Source of the DNA: Prostheceraeus crozeri
Taxonomy: Eukaryota; Platyhelminthes; Polycladida; Euryleptidae
Assembly: GCA_907163375.1 (NCBI GenBank)
Contig: CAJQUW010005333.1
Coordinates: 248,001-312,000, forward strand
DNA length: 64,000 nt
Direction: 5' to 3'
Numbering within the stretch: position 1 is the first letter of the stretch; every line of letters begins with the position of its first letter. The notes under the pieces are model-generated. The model did not search any database and was not told the origin of the DNA. It saw nothing but the letters and a program-made list of their open reading frames with translations. A program made the position numbers and the translations under genes. Below, piece by piece: positions 12,201 to 23,779 of the stretch.

Positions 12201-14129
12201 TGTGCGGCTAAGAAGAACAGACTTCATTCTCTTCTATATCCAGGTGACCTGGCATGCTGCAATCCCTATGATGTTCAGAAAAGTATTTTCCTGGTACACC
12301 TTGAAGACACAATAATCACATGTTGTATTTTGTTTTGCTTCTTATTAATCTGCAATTAATGTGGCCTGTAAGGCACTTCACACTCTCTTAATAAGCGCCT
12401 GCGGATCCTTTCCGTTAAACCCCCGCCTAATACTAGACACTCTGCCACTTTTCATAGTTTGATTTCTGACCTGCTTCATGTCCTAGTAAAAGCCAATTAT
12501 GTGTCAAGCTGTTAATCCTTCTACCGAATGTCATTGTAAGGCTCAGCTCGCACTGTGAGTCAGACCATGTCAGATACCAGTAGTCAGACGTCGTATTGTA
12601 CATGGACTACATCAGTCCAAAAACATTAGTAAAAGCAACTCGTAACTTTATTCGCGTGGCTTCTGACTGCTGTTAATAGAGCAGAATATTCTTTATTGAA
12701 TAAACGTGCTTAATTGTCTTTAAAAGACATGGGCATCCTTCAGATTTCATATTGTCCTCCTTCATTAGTAAGAAATAATGAAGACACTTTAGATTGGATT
12801 ATTGGAGTTTTTGTTAATGTTGGGGCCTAATAATTTGATTTCACGATAGAACATTAGCAGCGCGTGTCTAATGGAAACTGAAAATGTTGCAGTGTATCGA
12901 AACGTCACGTCTCTGTGCATATTTTTAGCGACTTTTTTAATTTATATAATCGGCCCAAAGCAGCATGGTCGCAGCAAGTCGCATAAAAGCATCCATTCCA
13001 TCTGCAATAAATCAGATTGAATCCATCAGAATTTTAGGCTAGCTTGCTTCATGCGGTGAATATCTTAGAGATGAAGTATTTGTGGGTCCCTCTGCATTCA
13101 GCCACTTACGACAAATTATGGGAAATTGTAGCGCAGTAAGAGACCGATAATCATCGTCGAATGAGATTTTTTTGCAGTTTCGTTTTCGAAGGTTGTCACA
13201 GAATTACTCAAATGTTTCTATATTTTGATATAATGAGAAACACAGTCTGACGTGCTGCATGAGCCATAGACATCAGCGATAATCAAGGAATAGTTACTGA
13301 GACCCACTTGTTGAATTTATTTTATTGCCTATCTGCAACAGTTGAAAGCTCGAAGTAGCCATGATTTGTGAACAGGCCCAGTCGCCTTTCGTCAGTAAGA
13401 ATCTTAATAGGGGACAATGGGGACAGAGCTTCCTCAGTCTTCTGATATCTCATATCTTCTGAGAGGAAGAGAAAATAGCCTATAATCTCATTGTTGAAAA
13501 ATGCAAATCTCACGTAACAACTGATTTATCTCTAGATCCTTGAATTTTGATTAATCTTGGCTAATAACAGGTTCATATTTGTGAACTAGACGAAACAAAG
13601 AATATCCTTAGTGTACAGTTTGTACGAAACATTGACTCAATTCGCTGTGATCAAGCCTAGTGTGTCAACGTAGCAATGTTTGTTTCATTACACTTTATTT
13701 GCAATAAATTTCCCGTGTTGGTGAGATTTCTTGTTTTGGATTAACTCAAATACACCAAGCGATTTAGGACAAAATAATGGAGAGATAACTATGAGAGCTA
13801 TGGAGCATGATATTTATTGAGAATGAGTTCGCTATGAGCCTTATCTTATCATACATGGAAATGAATTGATCACTGAAATTCATTTTTTCTAATAAAGAAG
13901 GATAAAGCAGTGAATTTTCAATGAAACTAGGAACATATCCACTCTTCCGCAACCAACAGTGATGTCTCGTGAAGCTTTATTAGTTTCAGTTTCCTACTTT
14001 TGTCTTCGAAATTTGAGATTAGGCTGTTTGAGGTCTGAGATGATGTTAAATGACACAGAGAAATGACTGAAGCATGTTGCATTATAATGTAAGAGTGTTT
14101 ACTTACTTCTTATTACTCTCTTGTAGTCA
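9281..14129. other. No gene recognised
   Basis: 4.8 kb of AT-rich unique sequence. A purine/pyrimidine hairpin lies at 10453-10486 (a GAAAGAAG(G)TAAAGAA arm and its inverse). Open frames at 10272-10565 and 12079-12359 show no recognisable domain. Confidence 0.4.
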
Positions 14130-14130
14130 G

Positions 14131-14332
14131 GTGGTCTCCGTGGCACAGTGGTTAAGTGCTTGGCCTGGCGATCTGTCGGTCCAAAGGTCGAATCCCGAAG
14201 GTGTCATTGGAAGTCGTCAGGAAGGGCATCCGGACTAGAAGATCACAGGATTCCAGATTAGAGTCTGACTATGTCAGCACCGTCCAAGTTCCCAGTATGG
14301 GGGAGTAGTAACGCCAAACCATTAATTCACAT
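14131..14332 (+). repeat. tRNA-derived SINE, family B copy 1
   Basis: Best-preserved copy of a SINE present six times in the window. TGGCACAGTGG is a perfect A box, and GGTCGAATCCC is close to the B box. The body carries TCAGGAAGGGCATCCGG and AGTCTGACTATGTCAGCACC, and the 3' end reads GGGGGAGTAGTAACGCC. The GGAAGGGCATCCGG motif also occurs in RTE-linked SINE tails of several animals (from memory, not checked), suggesting mobilisation by RTE LINEs. Confidence 0.85.
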
Positions 14333-15736
14333 TTTATAGAAGCAAAATTTCGACTAATGGACAGTCGAATTCAGTTGACCGCTATTAAGTCATGAAGTTT
14401 TACTGTAGCTGCAAGTAATGCCATCTCAGCTAATATTTTGTTGTGATGAGTTAAGTGCCCCTTAAAGAATGGATAAATAACACACCGACAATATTCACGC
14501 TATTCGTTTTGTCGACAAGCCTGAAATTGAGGATTCACAAGGGGAGTTGGAGGGAGGAGCTTGAACGATAGCCGAATAATGTTGTGCTTCCTCTCAACTT
14601 TGAGAAGTGCTGACCACTTGATGTTCTAGCAAAAAAGGGTCTAAACTCAGAATCTCGCTATTATATCTGTTAATTACTGTTTAATAGTGTTAATTCACTG
14701 TATTCAGACAGTCTTTTGTTTTTCCGTCTTGGTTTGACAATCTCTAAGACTAGGCCTTGCAACGAACACATCAAGAAGACATTTAAATATATAATATATA
14801 TATATATATATGTATGATATTGATATAAATATATAAATATCCTTAATGCATAGTGTGGAAATGTGAAAGTGTCCTGTTCAAACGATGCTGACTTTTTATA
14901 AATCATGTGCTCATTAGTCTTTTATAATATTCTCGATTTTGCAGAAGGGATAGAATTGCATCAATTGTACAACTAAGATATTCTTTCAGCGACCCTTCTT
15001 CGTTTATTCAATGACAAATAAAGTGAATAAAGTGTACACTGCAATTCTTTTCAATTGGCGGTTTTGCTTCTTGGATCATAAAATATATATGTCAGTGGTA
15101 GTAAATACTTTTATAGAATTATTTTGCTTAAATTTGAAAGATGTCCGTTCACCCATGAAGAAAAAGTCTCTTTTACGTTCATATTTTATTTCTCGGTTTC
15201 CATTGACGCGTCTTTTACGACTGTCCCGGTTATCACTGACTGCACATAGCTGGCTCATGCAAGAGGTCAACTACCATTATTTGTCGGTTGATTGGTTTAT
15301 TAGTAGACGCGGAAAGTGATGCTTTTCCGAGCTGACTATCCCAGATTAAAATATGCGATTTTGTGTATGATCATGTTTAGTAAGTTTGATTACATGAATT
15401 CCTTTTCTATTCTTCTTATATGATTTCTCCTAAATGAGATATGCTCCAGTTAGTACCTCATTGACCTTCCGCTGATTTTCGTTTCATGTATTTCCATGTT
15501 TGAATTAAAGTGACGAATTGTATGTAATTTAATCTTTTGTATGAAGAACCCGACGTTTCGGGATGCCATCACTTATTCATGGGCTGATAATACTCACAAG
15601 CGAAGGATTTCATATCCAGAGACGTTGAGGTTTTATTATTTAATAAGTTAAATTTCGCCTATAATTTACGCCAGAGAGTCGAACTTTGCTGTAATTTTGG
15701 AAATTCAATGCGAGCAATGCCTTATACGTGCGTATT
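14333..15736. other. No gene recognised; short (TA)n at 14785-14812
   Basis: AT-rich unique sequence with an imperfect TA microsatellite. The frame at 15011-15319 is not supported by any domain or splice signal. Confidence 0.4.
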
Positions 15737-16079
15737 CACTAGGTGACATGCCACGCTCAATTACGCGTAATTCACGCGAAAACTACGCGTAATTACACAT
15801 GACCCTAAACATCCGTGGCTATGTGTGACATTGCTGCAACATCTGTCGGCAGTCCTGTTATATAGACTTTGCGTATCATGTGTCTGCATGTATCAGATGC
15901 TAAACAATGTGATAGGACCTCAATTTCATGCTTAGCGGTTCATCCATGTTTTGACAGTGTCAGATCAAGTGATTTCTGACTCTTAGTGCAGCGCGTATGT
16001 ATGCGCGTAGAAGAATAGAATGTCTTTAACCACGGATGTTTGGGGTGTTCCGTAATTACGCGTCGCATGTCACCTAGTG
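15737..16079. mobile_element. 343-bp inverted-repeat MITE
   Basis: Ends are CACTAGGTGACATGC and its exact inverse. The inverted homology continues inward through ACGCGTAATTAC and again at AACATCCGTGG (about 15808) against CCACGGATGTT (about 16030). The left arm has extra ACGCGTAATT-type repeats. No convincing target duplication was found, so the superfamily is unassigned. No coding capacity. Confidence 0.75.
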
Positions 16080-16514
16080 TTCTTCGAGTTTACGGATGTG
16101 ACTGTCAGAACGATGAAGCAAGGTCTGAGCAAACTACTGCTTGCGATTTCAGCGTTTTGAATGATTCTTGGCAGTGTTTACACCCGCGCAGATTCGAACT
16201 CGAATACTCGATCTACCAGGCGAATTTTCAGGATTACTTGTTTCGTGTTATTGACATGCGATGTTTTTCATTAACAGAAACAGAATGTTAAATCACATAA
16301 GATTTATCAATATCAGCAGTTTTATCAAGTTAATGGATTATAGTATCAAATGTGTCATGTCAATCACCGTTTCCGGTATTCTAGAATATATTGAATCGAA
16401 CTAAAAAGACCTTGTTTACTTCCTCCGAAAATCAGCTGTTTGAATACGACATGATGTGTCCAGAATAACATAAAATATATTCTTTTATCAAAAGAATATC
16501 TGTAAAAGGAATAT

Positions 16515-16900
16515 CTGTTTCTATCAAAATCTGTAGGTTTTTGCGCCAGAAGGTCGCCAAATGTCATAGAATGCATCGGTAAAATGAGGACCCCAAGTAT
16601 CGCTATTTATGATGACAAAAGCTTCAAAAATATTATTTGTCATGAGAGACGTGATTCTGCTGAATATCTAGAGAGAATGGCAATGATTAAGTCAATAAAA
16701 GACACCAACACCCTCGATTCCCTGACCGCACTCGCCTGACAGAGGAATCGAACCGAAGTCCGCAGTGGAGACGAGCTCGCACCTTCTTCACTAGGCCACG
16801 CTGACGGTACAAAAGGAATGCGAGTGAAGGCAGAAGTCATCTCCAAGTGATATCGACAACTTATTGTCCTTTTATTATTGATAGAATGCTACCAATAATA
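16515..16900 (-). repeat. Composite repeat carrying SINE family D, copy 1
   Basis: The core at 16662-16849 is a 188-bp tRNA-derived SINE on the minus strand (A box TGGCCTAGTGA, B box GGTTCGATTCC). On both sides it shares flanking sequence with the copy at 54.8-55.2 kb: upstream GGACAATAA..TGTCGATAT, downstream a segment containing GCGACCTTCTGGCGCAAAAACC. The two are therefore copies of one larger unit with the SINE embedded, not two independent SINE insertions. Confidence 0.8.
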
Positions 16901-16942
16901 ACATTAATAGTCAGTAATAATAAGACAATAAGCTGTCGATAT

Positions 16943-17203
16943 CACTTGGAGATGACTTCTGCCTTCACTCGCATTCCTTTTGCACCGTCAGCGTGGCCCA
17001 TTGATGAATGTGGGAGCTCGTCTCCAACACGGACTTCGGTTCGATTCCTGGGTCAGGCGAGTGCGGTCGGGGAGTCAAGGGTGTTAGTGTCTTTTATTGA
17101 CTTAATAGTTGTCATTCTCTTCAGATATTCACATAATTCATAATAATTCAGATATTTCATAATTCACATAATTCACATCATTACATCATTATCATTACAT
17201 TAA
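16943..17203 (+). repeat. SINE family D, copy 2, with AT-rich tail
   Basis: The 188-bp core (16943-17130) runs from CACTTGGAGATGAC to AGATATTC on the plus strand, opposite to the neighbouring copy. It is followed by a degenerate CATAATTCA/CATTACATCATTA tail to about 17203, which resembles the simple-sequence 3' tail of a retroposon. The A and B boxes are recognisable. Confidence 0.8.
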
Positions 17204-17266
17204 CGTATGTACACTTTCCCTGAATGCCTTAGTACTTTTACATAATGTAGAAAAATAGCCATTGTA

Positions 17267-18217
17267 CAGGTTTTTGCGTTTAATAGAGGCAGTTGTGCAT
17301 TACAGAGTGGCATAATGCGTAACTTAACGGCTTTAATCACAAATTAATGAAATCGGTTCATTTGTTAACGACAAATACTGTTAAACACTGCGTGAATTTC
17401 AAATTTAACGACTTATTCACTAAACAGTAGCATTTGTCAGTTATAACGGCGGTTCATCTAAATACTACGTCATTTTGCAAAACTCTATATATCCAAGACA
17501 GTTTTTATTCAAATTATGCATGTCATTATGTCACATCATTATGCATGGTCATCACTTATGTCCTGCATCTGAATGCATGCGGTGAAGATGCGTCTTGTTC
17601 GCCGATGGGCAGCACTACAAGAAGCTGGAGTGATTTCCACCAAATTTTGCTCAGCAAGCTGAGTAAGAGTTGCCAGTTGCTCTTGATATGGCTGGCGAAG
17701 TAACTGTTCCCTCACCTCCAATTGGCGTCGTAGACCCGCCTTCCAAATGCTGAAACAATTTTCTGCTGCGTTTAGGAAAGGTGAATAGGGTGGTAGATAA
17801 TGTAAATCAGCGTTGGCGTTGGCTACCTCTACATAGTCAGAGTTTGGATTCTCATAGGCATCCACAATTCTCTTTTTATCCAGCAACGGTATCATTCTTC
17901 GTCTCATTTTTCCAACTGTGCGCGCTCACAGCGCGGATGTCACAGCGGCCGGGCTTTACGCGCTCCGGCTGTCCTTAAATACTGCATCATGTCGTAACGT
18001 TTTGACATTGCCGATCAACACTCACCTTATTGCCATTCAGTTTTGCAAGCGCCAGTAAAGCAATGAGCCTACGTCGTAATAAAGTACAAAAGGACGGAAT
18101 GTTTTGTTTGTGCCGTTAGTCTCTATTGTTATGCCGTTAATCATTGCATATTGACGATATTCTATGCAAAATGACGTAATCAATTGAGGAAACGCCGTTA
18201 TTTCCTGCAAAAACCTG
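17267..18217 (-). mobile_element. IS630/Tc1-type DNA transposon, internally deleted
   Basis: Terminal inverted repeats CAGGTTTTTGC are flanked on both sides by TA (17265-17266 and 18218-18219), the target signature of the IS630/Tc1/mariner superfamily. Inside the ends, TAACG-type motifs sit in inverted symmetry: about 17325, 17365, 17405 and 17443 on the left, and CCGTTA at about 18112, 18134 and 18195 on the right. They are likely transposase binding sites (inference). The only gene is a shortened transposase on the minus strand. At 951 bp the element is well under the 1.3-2 kb usual for an autonomous member. Confidence 0.85.
17539..17907 (-). CDS. Internally deleted DDE transposase (IS630/Tc1 type)
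   Basis: A 122-residue open frame inside the TA-flanked element. Residues 1-32 (basic start, then LLDKKRIVDAYENPNSDYVE) look like the first part of the N-terminal helix-turn-helix of these transposases. Residues 36-60 contain LHYLPPYSPFLNAAENCFS, the conserved block before the third acidic catalytic residue of the DDE_3 domain. The region between, normally about 150-200 residues and holding the first two catalytic Asp residues, is missing, yet the join keeps the frame open. It cannot be catalytic. It might still bind DNA or interfere with a full-length relative, but this is speculation. No introns are needed. Family assignment is confident; any function is not. Confidence 0.75.
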   Translation of the reverse strand: MRRRMIPLLDKKRIVDAYENPNSDYVEVANANADLHYLPPYSPFLNAAENCFSIWKAGLRRQLEVREQLLRQPYQEQLATLTQLAEQNLVEITPASCSAAHRRTRRIFTACIQMQDISDDHA

Positions 18218-18219
18218 TA

Positions 18220-20529
18220 CTATAAAAGCTCATTTTTTCAAAAAAACAGGAGGAAGGATGAGATAAAATGTTACTATTTGCTGGCTGGAATTGGCAATTA
18301 TAAATCTTGCTTTGTCCCGCTCACGAGTGAAGCCGCGGTCTGCAGCCAGCGGAGCGTCACTTAAGCGATTTAAAGCCGAAAGACGATTTAAAAGGCCATC
18401 TTAAAAATTCACAGCTATATCCTGCATCTGGTGTATGATTTTAGTTACGTCTTCCATCATCCCCAAAACAGGGCTGCAGAAAACACTGGATCTGATCATA
18501 TTTCGACTCAGTCATTTCTTCCCTTCACAAGCGAACACATTGTTTCAGATAACAAATATTTCACACGACGATTTTTGTCATTAATTCACGGCTAGTGTGG
18601 AGAATTGATCCACTGTTAAGTTAGTGAGACATGCAAATAGATTTTGGGATGAAAATCTTCTCTAGATTACTCCACTTCAATACCTTTCTATTTGTTGCGC
18701 AATTTATGGCAACAAAGTGTCTGAACTTGTGCTGCAGCATAGAATATATGGATTCGCTCTCCAAATACCTCCTCGTTAGTTCTCTCCCTGGAGTTGCATC
18801 TCTTGTTGAAGCAGTTGCAGTCATATATATTTGTTCAATATAACCTTCGATGAACCTGCAATTGCACAAAATCGTATCGTTAGTTGATGGTATGAGGTAC
18901 AACTTATCCACTGTGCCAAAATCCTTCGATCTGACAGTATCAACAATTGTTGAGCCATTCAACGTTAATCTCTGGAATATTTATCACGCAAGCAATCTCT
19001 TTAATTCTTCCAGTATTCCAGATAATCTGCATTAATCGCCTGTCTATTGACTAAGATGATATCTGTTGAAGAGAGAGGTTCATGCTATTCATTAATGCAC
19101 TAATTCCGTATTCTATTATTCAGAGATTTCGCATTCATGAAAGTATGTTGAGGATACCTTTCATTTGATTTTTGATCACTGAGACATCAAGGTCAGATTG
19201 TGAGTTAGTTTTCAAGATCAGGTAATTCTTTGACAATCCACTACTATATAAACAACTTTCAAGCAGATTGAGCATCCAAATTACCGGCAACGTTGTTACC
19301 TCAAAAACACAGAAGTTGGCTTGGCGTTTATGTTGTGAGTCGTGTAAATTATTTACTCAAGGTCAACTGCTCTGTGCTCAAAATACTATGTATAAATATA
19401 CATTTCTTGACTGACCATAAGAGGGACCCGCCCGTGAGCATGACCAGCGAATCCGGTCAGTACAGATGTTAGGCAGGTCTTTAGAGCATCTTGTACGGGT
19501 TACTCGTCAAAGTTCAGAGTTATTTGAGCACTGCCTGTCGCTGAAATATCTCTGGCTCTCTCCTCTCACAACGTCTTGGCAGCAGACCGTGACCTGCGTG
19601 TAAGGGGAACACTGTTAGACAAAAACTGTGAGAGGACTTGGTCCTGTGACTTCGTCGGGTGCAGTGGCTGTGGTCTTGGTTGACCGGCTTCCAGAATATC
19701 TTGCTCGCATCACAATCTGTTGGTGCTTCTACATGGCTAGTTTGCGCTTATACGCGTAATTCAGACGGCTGGTTAGTCATTTAGGAAGTGCGGAAAAGTT
19801 TCCCCATTTTTAGAGAAGAGAATTAATCAGACAAAACTATAAGTAACCAAGCTACATGAATCAATGACATCAATTGTATCTCATTATTACACAGGTAAAG
19901 TAATGCGAGATTTGTAGCCGGCCGGATCGAGCTTTCAGCGGAAGTAGAGATGGCCAAGTCGAGCTGAAATTAAATTAGGATTACCCAAGTGGTATTTCGG
20001 AGTAATCAATATTGTCAACATCCAAGTGAGCCATCTCTTTGCTCTGATTATGACTGTAAACGAAACCTCATCTTTCAGAATCAGTATGAAATATAATATA
20101 CGATTGTTTGCCTGTAAACTGAGGAGTTGCAATGTTAGATGATGCTATTGAAGTCTAGAGACACTGCAGTAACTGCAACGAATGTTAGAACCTCATCACT
20201 TTTTATATAATTACCTATTTGAGTTGTTTTGTCATTAAATAATGTTATCATCTCCTGTAAAACTCAATGCTTTCATGTTACGCTAGTCAGCGGAATCTAT
20301 CACGGCTCAGTTAGAAGTCATTGTGATTAATATTTAGATTGGAGGATGACCTCATAACCGCTTCTCTAAATAATGTTTTGACCCTTCGATTAATTCAAGG
20401 AGTGATCATTAGTCATTCTATAATTGAGCGGTCCACTTTCTGCTCTTAAATGCTGTTAAAACGGGTCATATGCAGGTCAAAGCAGCATTATACCGACGGA
20501 ATGCGTAAGACACAACCTCCCTCTTGAAG
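18220..20529. other. No gene recognised
   Basis: Mostly unique AT-rich sequence. Open frames overlap on both strands at 18621-19035, with no recognisable domain. A GC-richer patch at 19420-19720 is unassigned. Confidence 0.4.
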
Positions 20530-20750
20530 GTAGGATGACGCAGTTGGTAAAGGGTCTCACTTCAGTACGATGCTACAGACGGTTCGGGGTTCGAGTCTGC
20601 ACACTGAGAAGAAACACAGCCCTCTCAATAGAAGTCAGAAGCCCTTACCTGGTGATCTTTGTCATTGTAAGGAAGTTTCTCTACCCCAAATCTGCTATTG
20701 TGTCTTGGTCTTGGCTTCGTGTCTCGCATTAGGCATGGTAAAGAGAACAT
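20530..20750 (+). repeat. tRNA-derived SINE
   Basis: GATGACGCAGTTGGTAAAGG serves as an A-box region, and GGGGTTCGAGTCTGC contains a B box with one or two changes, at tRNA-like spacing. A unique body follows, ending near 20750. Only one copy is present, so the 3' limit is approximate. Confidence 0.6.
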
Positions 20751-20858
20751 AAAAGTAGATTTATGCGATTTCAACAGTAACACTATAGCTCCTTTCTGAA
20801 GATTTTGTCATCCTGATGAAACTTTAAGTATTTCTGTGAAATAGAATAATGTGCAAGT

Positions 20859-21046
20859 CACTGAGAGATGAGTTCTGCCCTCACTCACATTTCTTATGTA
20901 CCGTCAGCGTGACCTAGTGAAGAAGGTGCGAGCTCGTCTCCACCGCGGATTTGGGTTCAATTCCTGCGTCAGGCGAGTGCGGTCGAGGAATCAAGGGCAT
21001 TGGTGTCTTTTATTGACTTTACAGTTGTCATCCTCTTTAGATATTC
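20859..21046 (+). repeat. SINE family D, copy 3, with target duplication
   Basis: A clean solo insertion of the 188-bp SINE. It is bounded by AATGTGCAAGT at 20848-20858 and 21047-21057, an 11-bp target-site duplication typical of LINE-machinery retroposition. This copy fixes the true ends of the family: CACT(T)GGAGATGA at the 5' end and AGATATTC at the 3' end. Confidence 0.88.
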
Positions 21047-21057
21047 AATGTGCAAGT

Positions 21058-23236
21058 GGCAGAATTCTAAGAAAAAAAATCTTAAAAGTGATCTCAATTA
21101 CGCTTCAATCTATCTGCTTTCTCAATCAACTTATCAACCGCAAATGTTGAATTTCATTGAAATCACAAGTTTGTTTGGCAGACAAACTTCCCTTGAATGA
21201 TCTGCACTTTTCACTTTATTTAAAGTGAACTTTCATCATTTAAGTTTTAACTTTCTGCAAAAAGACATGATTGATAAACGCTTCAAATGTAACTAAATCA
21301 TGCATGATAACGAATCTTCGTGAGACTGTGCCAAGATAGAGAGGGAGAAAGAATCTGCAGCATATTTCGAATCCCCAGAGACAGCAAAAATTGCTACTAG
21401 TTGCGAAAATTGCCATTACAAGTTTTCAAGACACACACTTCCAACAGATCTGACCTGACGCTGTGATTTCTGTTATCTTTCGGTGTGAGAGTTTCCTTAT
21501 GCAAATATCGGCTGTGTGCTTTCAATTGCTCATTGGTTTGCGGCTCTATTAATTCAACATCTTTTTTTTAAGAAAAGCTAGTGGTACACACAGTTAATGA
21601 AAAATTCCAATCTTCTTTAACTTGAAGAACATGTAAAATCTCAATTCCACGAATTTCAAGAGTAAGCTCTCACGTCAGTGGGAATTGGTAGCATTCAGGA
21701 GGTGAACGTTTGTATGATTTAGGAACACAACCCCATGATCTAAGACAAACGCTTAGCTAATTCATTGTGAAGATCACATGTCAAAGTAAAACACTTTGCA
21801 TGTTGTAGTATGAGTCATGATTAAGGAATATAAAAACATTCGTAGCTTCACGTTCATAATTATAATTCGAAAGGCTGCCTTATCTTTCTGGAACTATTTG
21901 AATCATCTTTCATTGGGTTATGAAAAAGTAATGTGCGTTGTAGCATCATGCGACTGTTCGCCTCTGCTACGTATGAATAAAGCCTAGTTTACACTTCGCT
22001 AGTGACTGGCCTCCAGTAGATACACACGGTGATTAATTAAGTAATTAAATCAAATTTAAGTAATTAAGTAATTCACTATCGTCTACGAAAGACAGTCCAG
22101 TAGCTCACTTTACTGAAACGGCATTGTATAGGTTTGACCCGCCAAGAACGGGTTGTTACTTCAATATTGATGATGTCATTTCAAAGTGCTAACGTCAAAA
22201 AGTGTTGGCGTCATTGCGCTTCAAGTGCATTTTTGCCGGTGTGAATGCGTAAATTGCTGCTCTTTACCAAATCAACTGCAGCTTAATCGTTTCAAATGCA
22301 AAATGGAAAATGGAAGTAAGTGCAGCTTTTTCCTTATTCTTTTAACCTGTTGAGCCACAGTCATTCAAACAGCCGTTGTGCAGTGCAAAAACCTGCATCA
22401 TTCTTCTTTTTCCAAATGACTGTTCTTTTACGAATGTCCAGCACGTCCCTCTTATGTGCTGCATTTTCAAATTGGCAAATGGGGGAATGAAATCGGATGC
22501 TTGATTGATTGGCTGTAGTTAGATTCATGCAACAGGGCCTACAGAATAGGCACAGCACGTCTTTGTCAGTTATCCTCGTGTAGATAATGATTGAATTGAG
22601 AAGATACTCAAGTGAATGACGGATGTGCATCTTCGGGGCTAGACAGATTTAAACGTTGGACAAAGTTGAATTACCAATTATCATTTTTGTCTGTCGATCG
22701 ATGTATGATAGTAATTTTATGTTTTTCTGTATCTCTATTAACTTGTTAGTTGCTATATTCAATGATAGCTAATTGTTTTCGTCATGAAATCAATACTCCA
22801 ATAATTTCAGTGAAGTTCACATAGTGGTTAAATATATTTCATGAAGCATATCGATCATGAGGTCCATAGACAATTGTGTAATGACTCCCAACCATGGAAG
22901 AATACATGCCAAAACTTCTTGATCGTTATCAGGAAGATAGACATTTTAATAATGACCACGATTCTTGTTCACTTACTTGTTGGTTACTTTTTGCCTCTTG
23001 TACGTTCTTTCCCCCAGTGCTGCCTTATTTTGGTTAGTAAAGCTAAGCTCTTGGATTTAATCGAATCACAAAAATTGAAAATTGTGTTGCTTAACTCATG
23101 AGAAACTTACTCTGATCTCATCAAAGTTCTTGTAAGCTTAGACAGGATGCTTTATGATTGTACATCTATTATTTGCAATTTTTGCATTTGACTTCCTTGT
23201 ATTTGTCAAAGAAAGCGGTTACTTACAACCTGGTAG
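21058..23236. other. No gene recognised
   Basis: Unique AT-rich sequence. At 22030-22075 there is a short TTAAGTAATTAA simple repeat. The frame at 22361-22630 (minus) shows no domain. Confidence 0.4.
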
Positions 23237-23449
23237 TCAATTCATGATCTGGGAAAGAGCAAGAACTGTTTCAGCTAGAGAAATCCTGCGGTTGACTATG
23301 CTCTTTAGGTAGACGGATATTTCTTTCTGAATGGCAATCGTTCTATCTATGTATGGTGTTGGAATTTCGAGTAAAGCCGGGATTTCTCCTTTCTTAGTTA
23401 CTGTGAGGCTGAGATACTCATCTGCCATCTCGTGAGCTTGATGGTGCAA
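23237..23449 (-). CDS. Exon-like open frame, unrecognised
   Basis: The minus-strand frame has a balanced, soluble-protein-like composition (MADEYLSLTVTKKGEIPALL, later YIDRTIAIQKEISVYLKSIV) ending in a stop. It has no ATG at its start: the open frame begins after a stop overlapping a possible TAG acceptor. It could be a terminal exon or chance. I recognise no family, and no neighbouring exon was found on the same strand. Confidence 0.22.
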   Translation of the reverse strand: MHHQAHEMADEYLSLTVTKKGEIPALLEIPTPYIDRTIAIQKEISVYLKSIVNRRISLAETVLALSQIMN

Positions 23450-23779
23450 CTATAATTCATCTGCACGGTGTATTCGAATTTGAGTTACGATGATTTTGCT
23501 TGAAACAATGTTGTATTTGATTCGTTTGTTTTCTATCTGCAGCGGCTCTTTGATCGATATTGACTAGGATTAATTTACGTCAGGTCTTGTTTTCATTATG
23601 ATGTTGATTCGGCAAATTGCATTTGAATAGAGAACGCTTCACTTCATTTCGGCAATTCTGCTGTTTGAATGTCAGCGATGAACTCGAAGCGTCAATGATG
23701 CGAACGGCTATGTCACTATCCAGTAGAAATGTGTTTACTTAATATGAAACGGATAATTAGCTTCTTGATCGGTCAAACC

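Noticed and set aside
16180-16230. tRNA-like T arm on the minus strand
   Set aside because: Only a GAGTTCGAATCTGC match; no A box at a suitable distance.
16847-17143. 98-codon open frame
   Set aside because: It is a translation of SINE family D and its spacer; identical wording appears in the other SINE copies.
18621-19035. Overlapping open frames on both strands
   Set aside because: No motif, no splice context, and mutually overlapping; typical chance frames.
21985-22260. Possible MITE starting AAGCCTAGTTTACACTTCGC
   Set aside because: The start looks like many MITE ends but no inverted partner was found.
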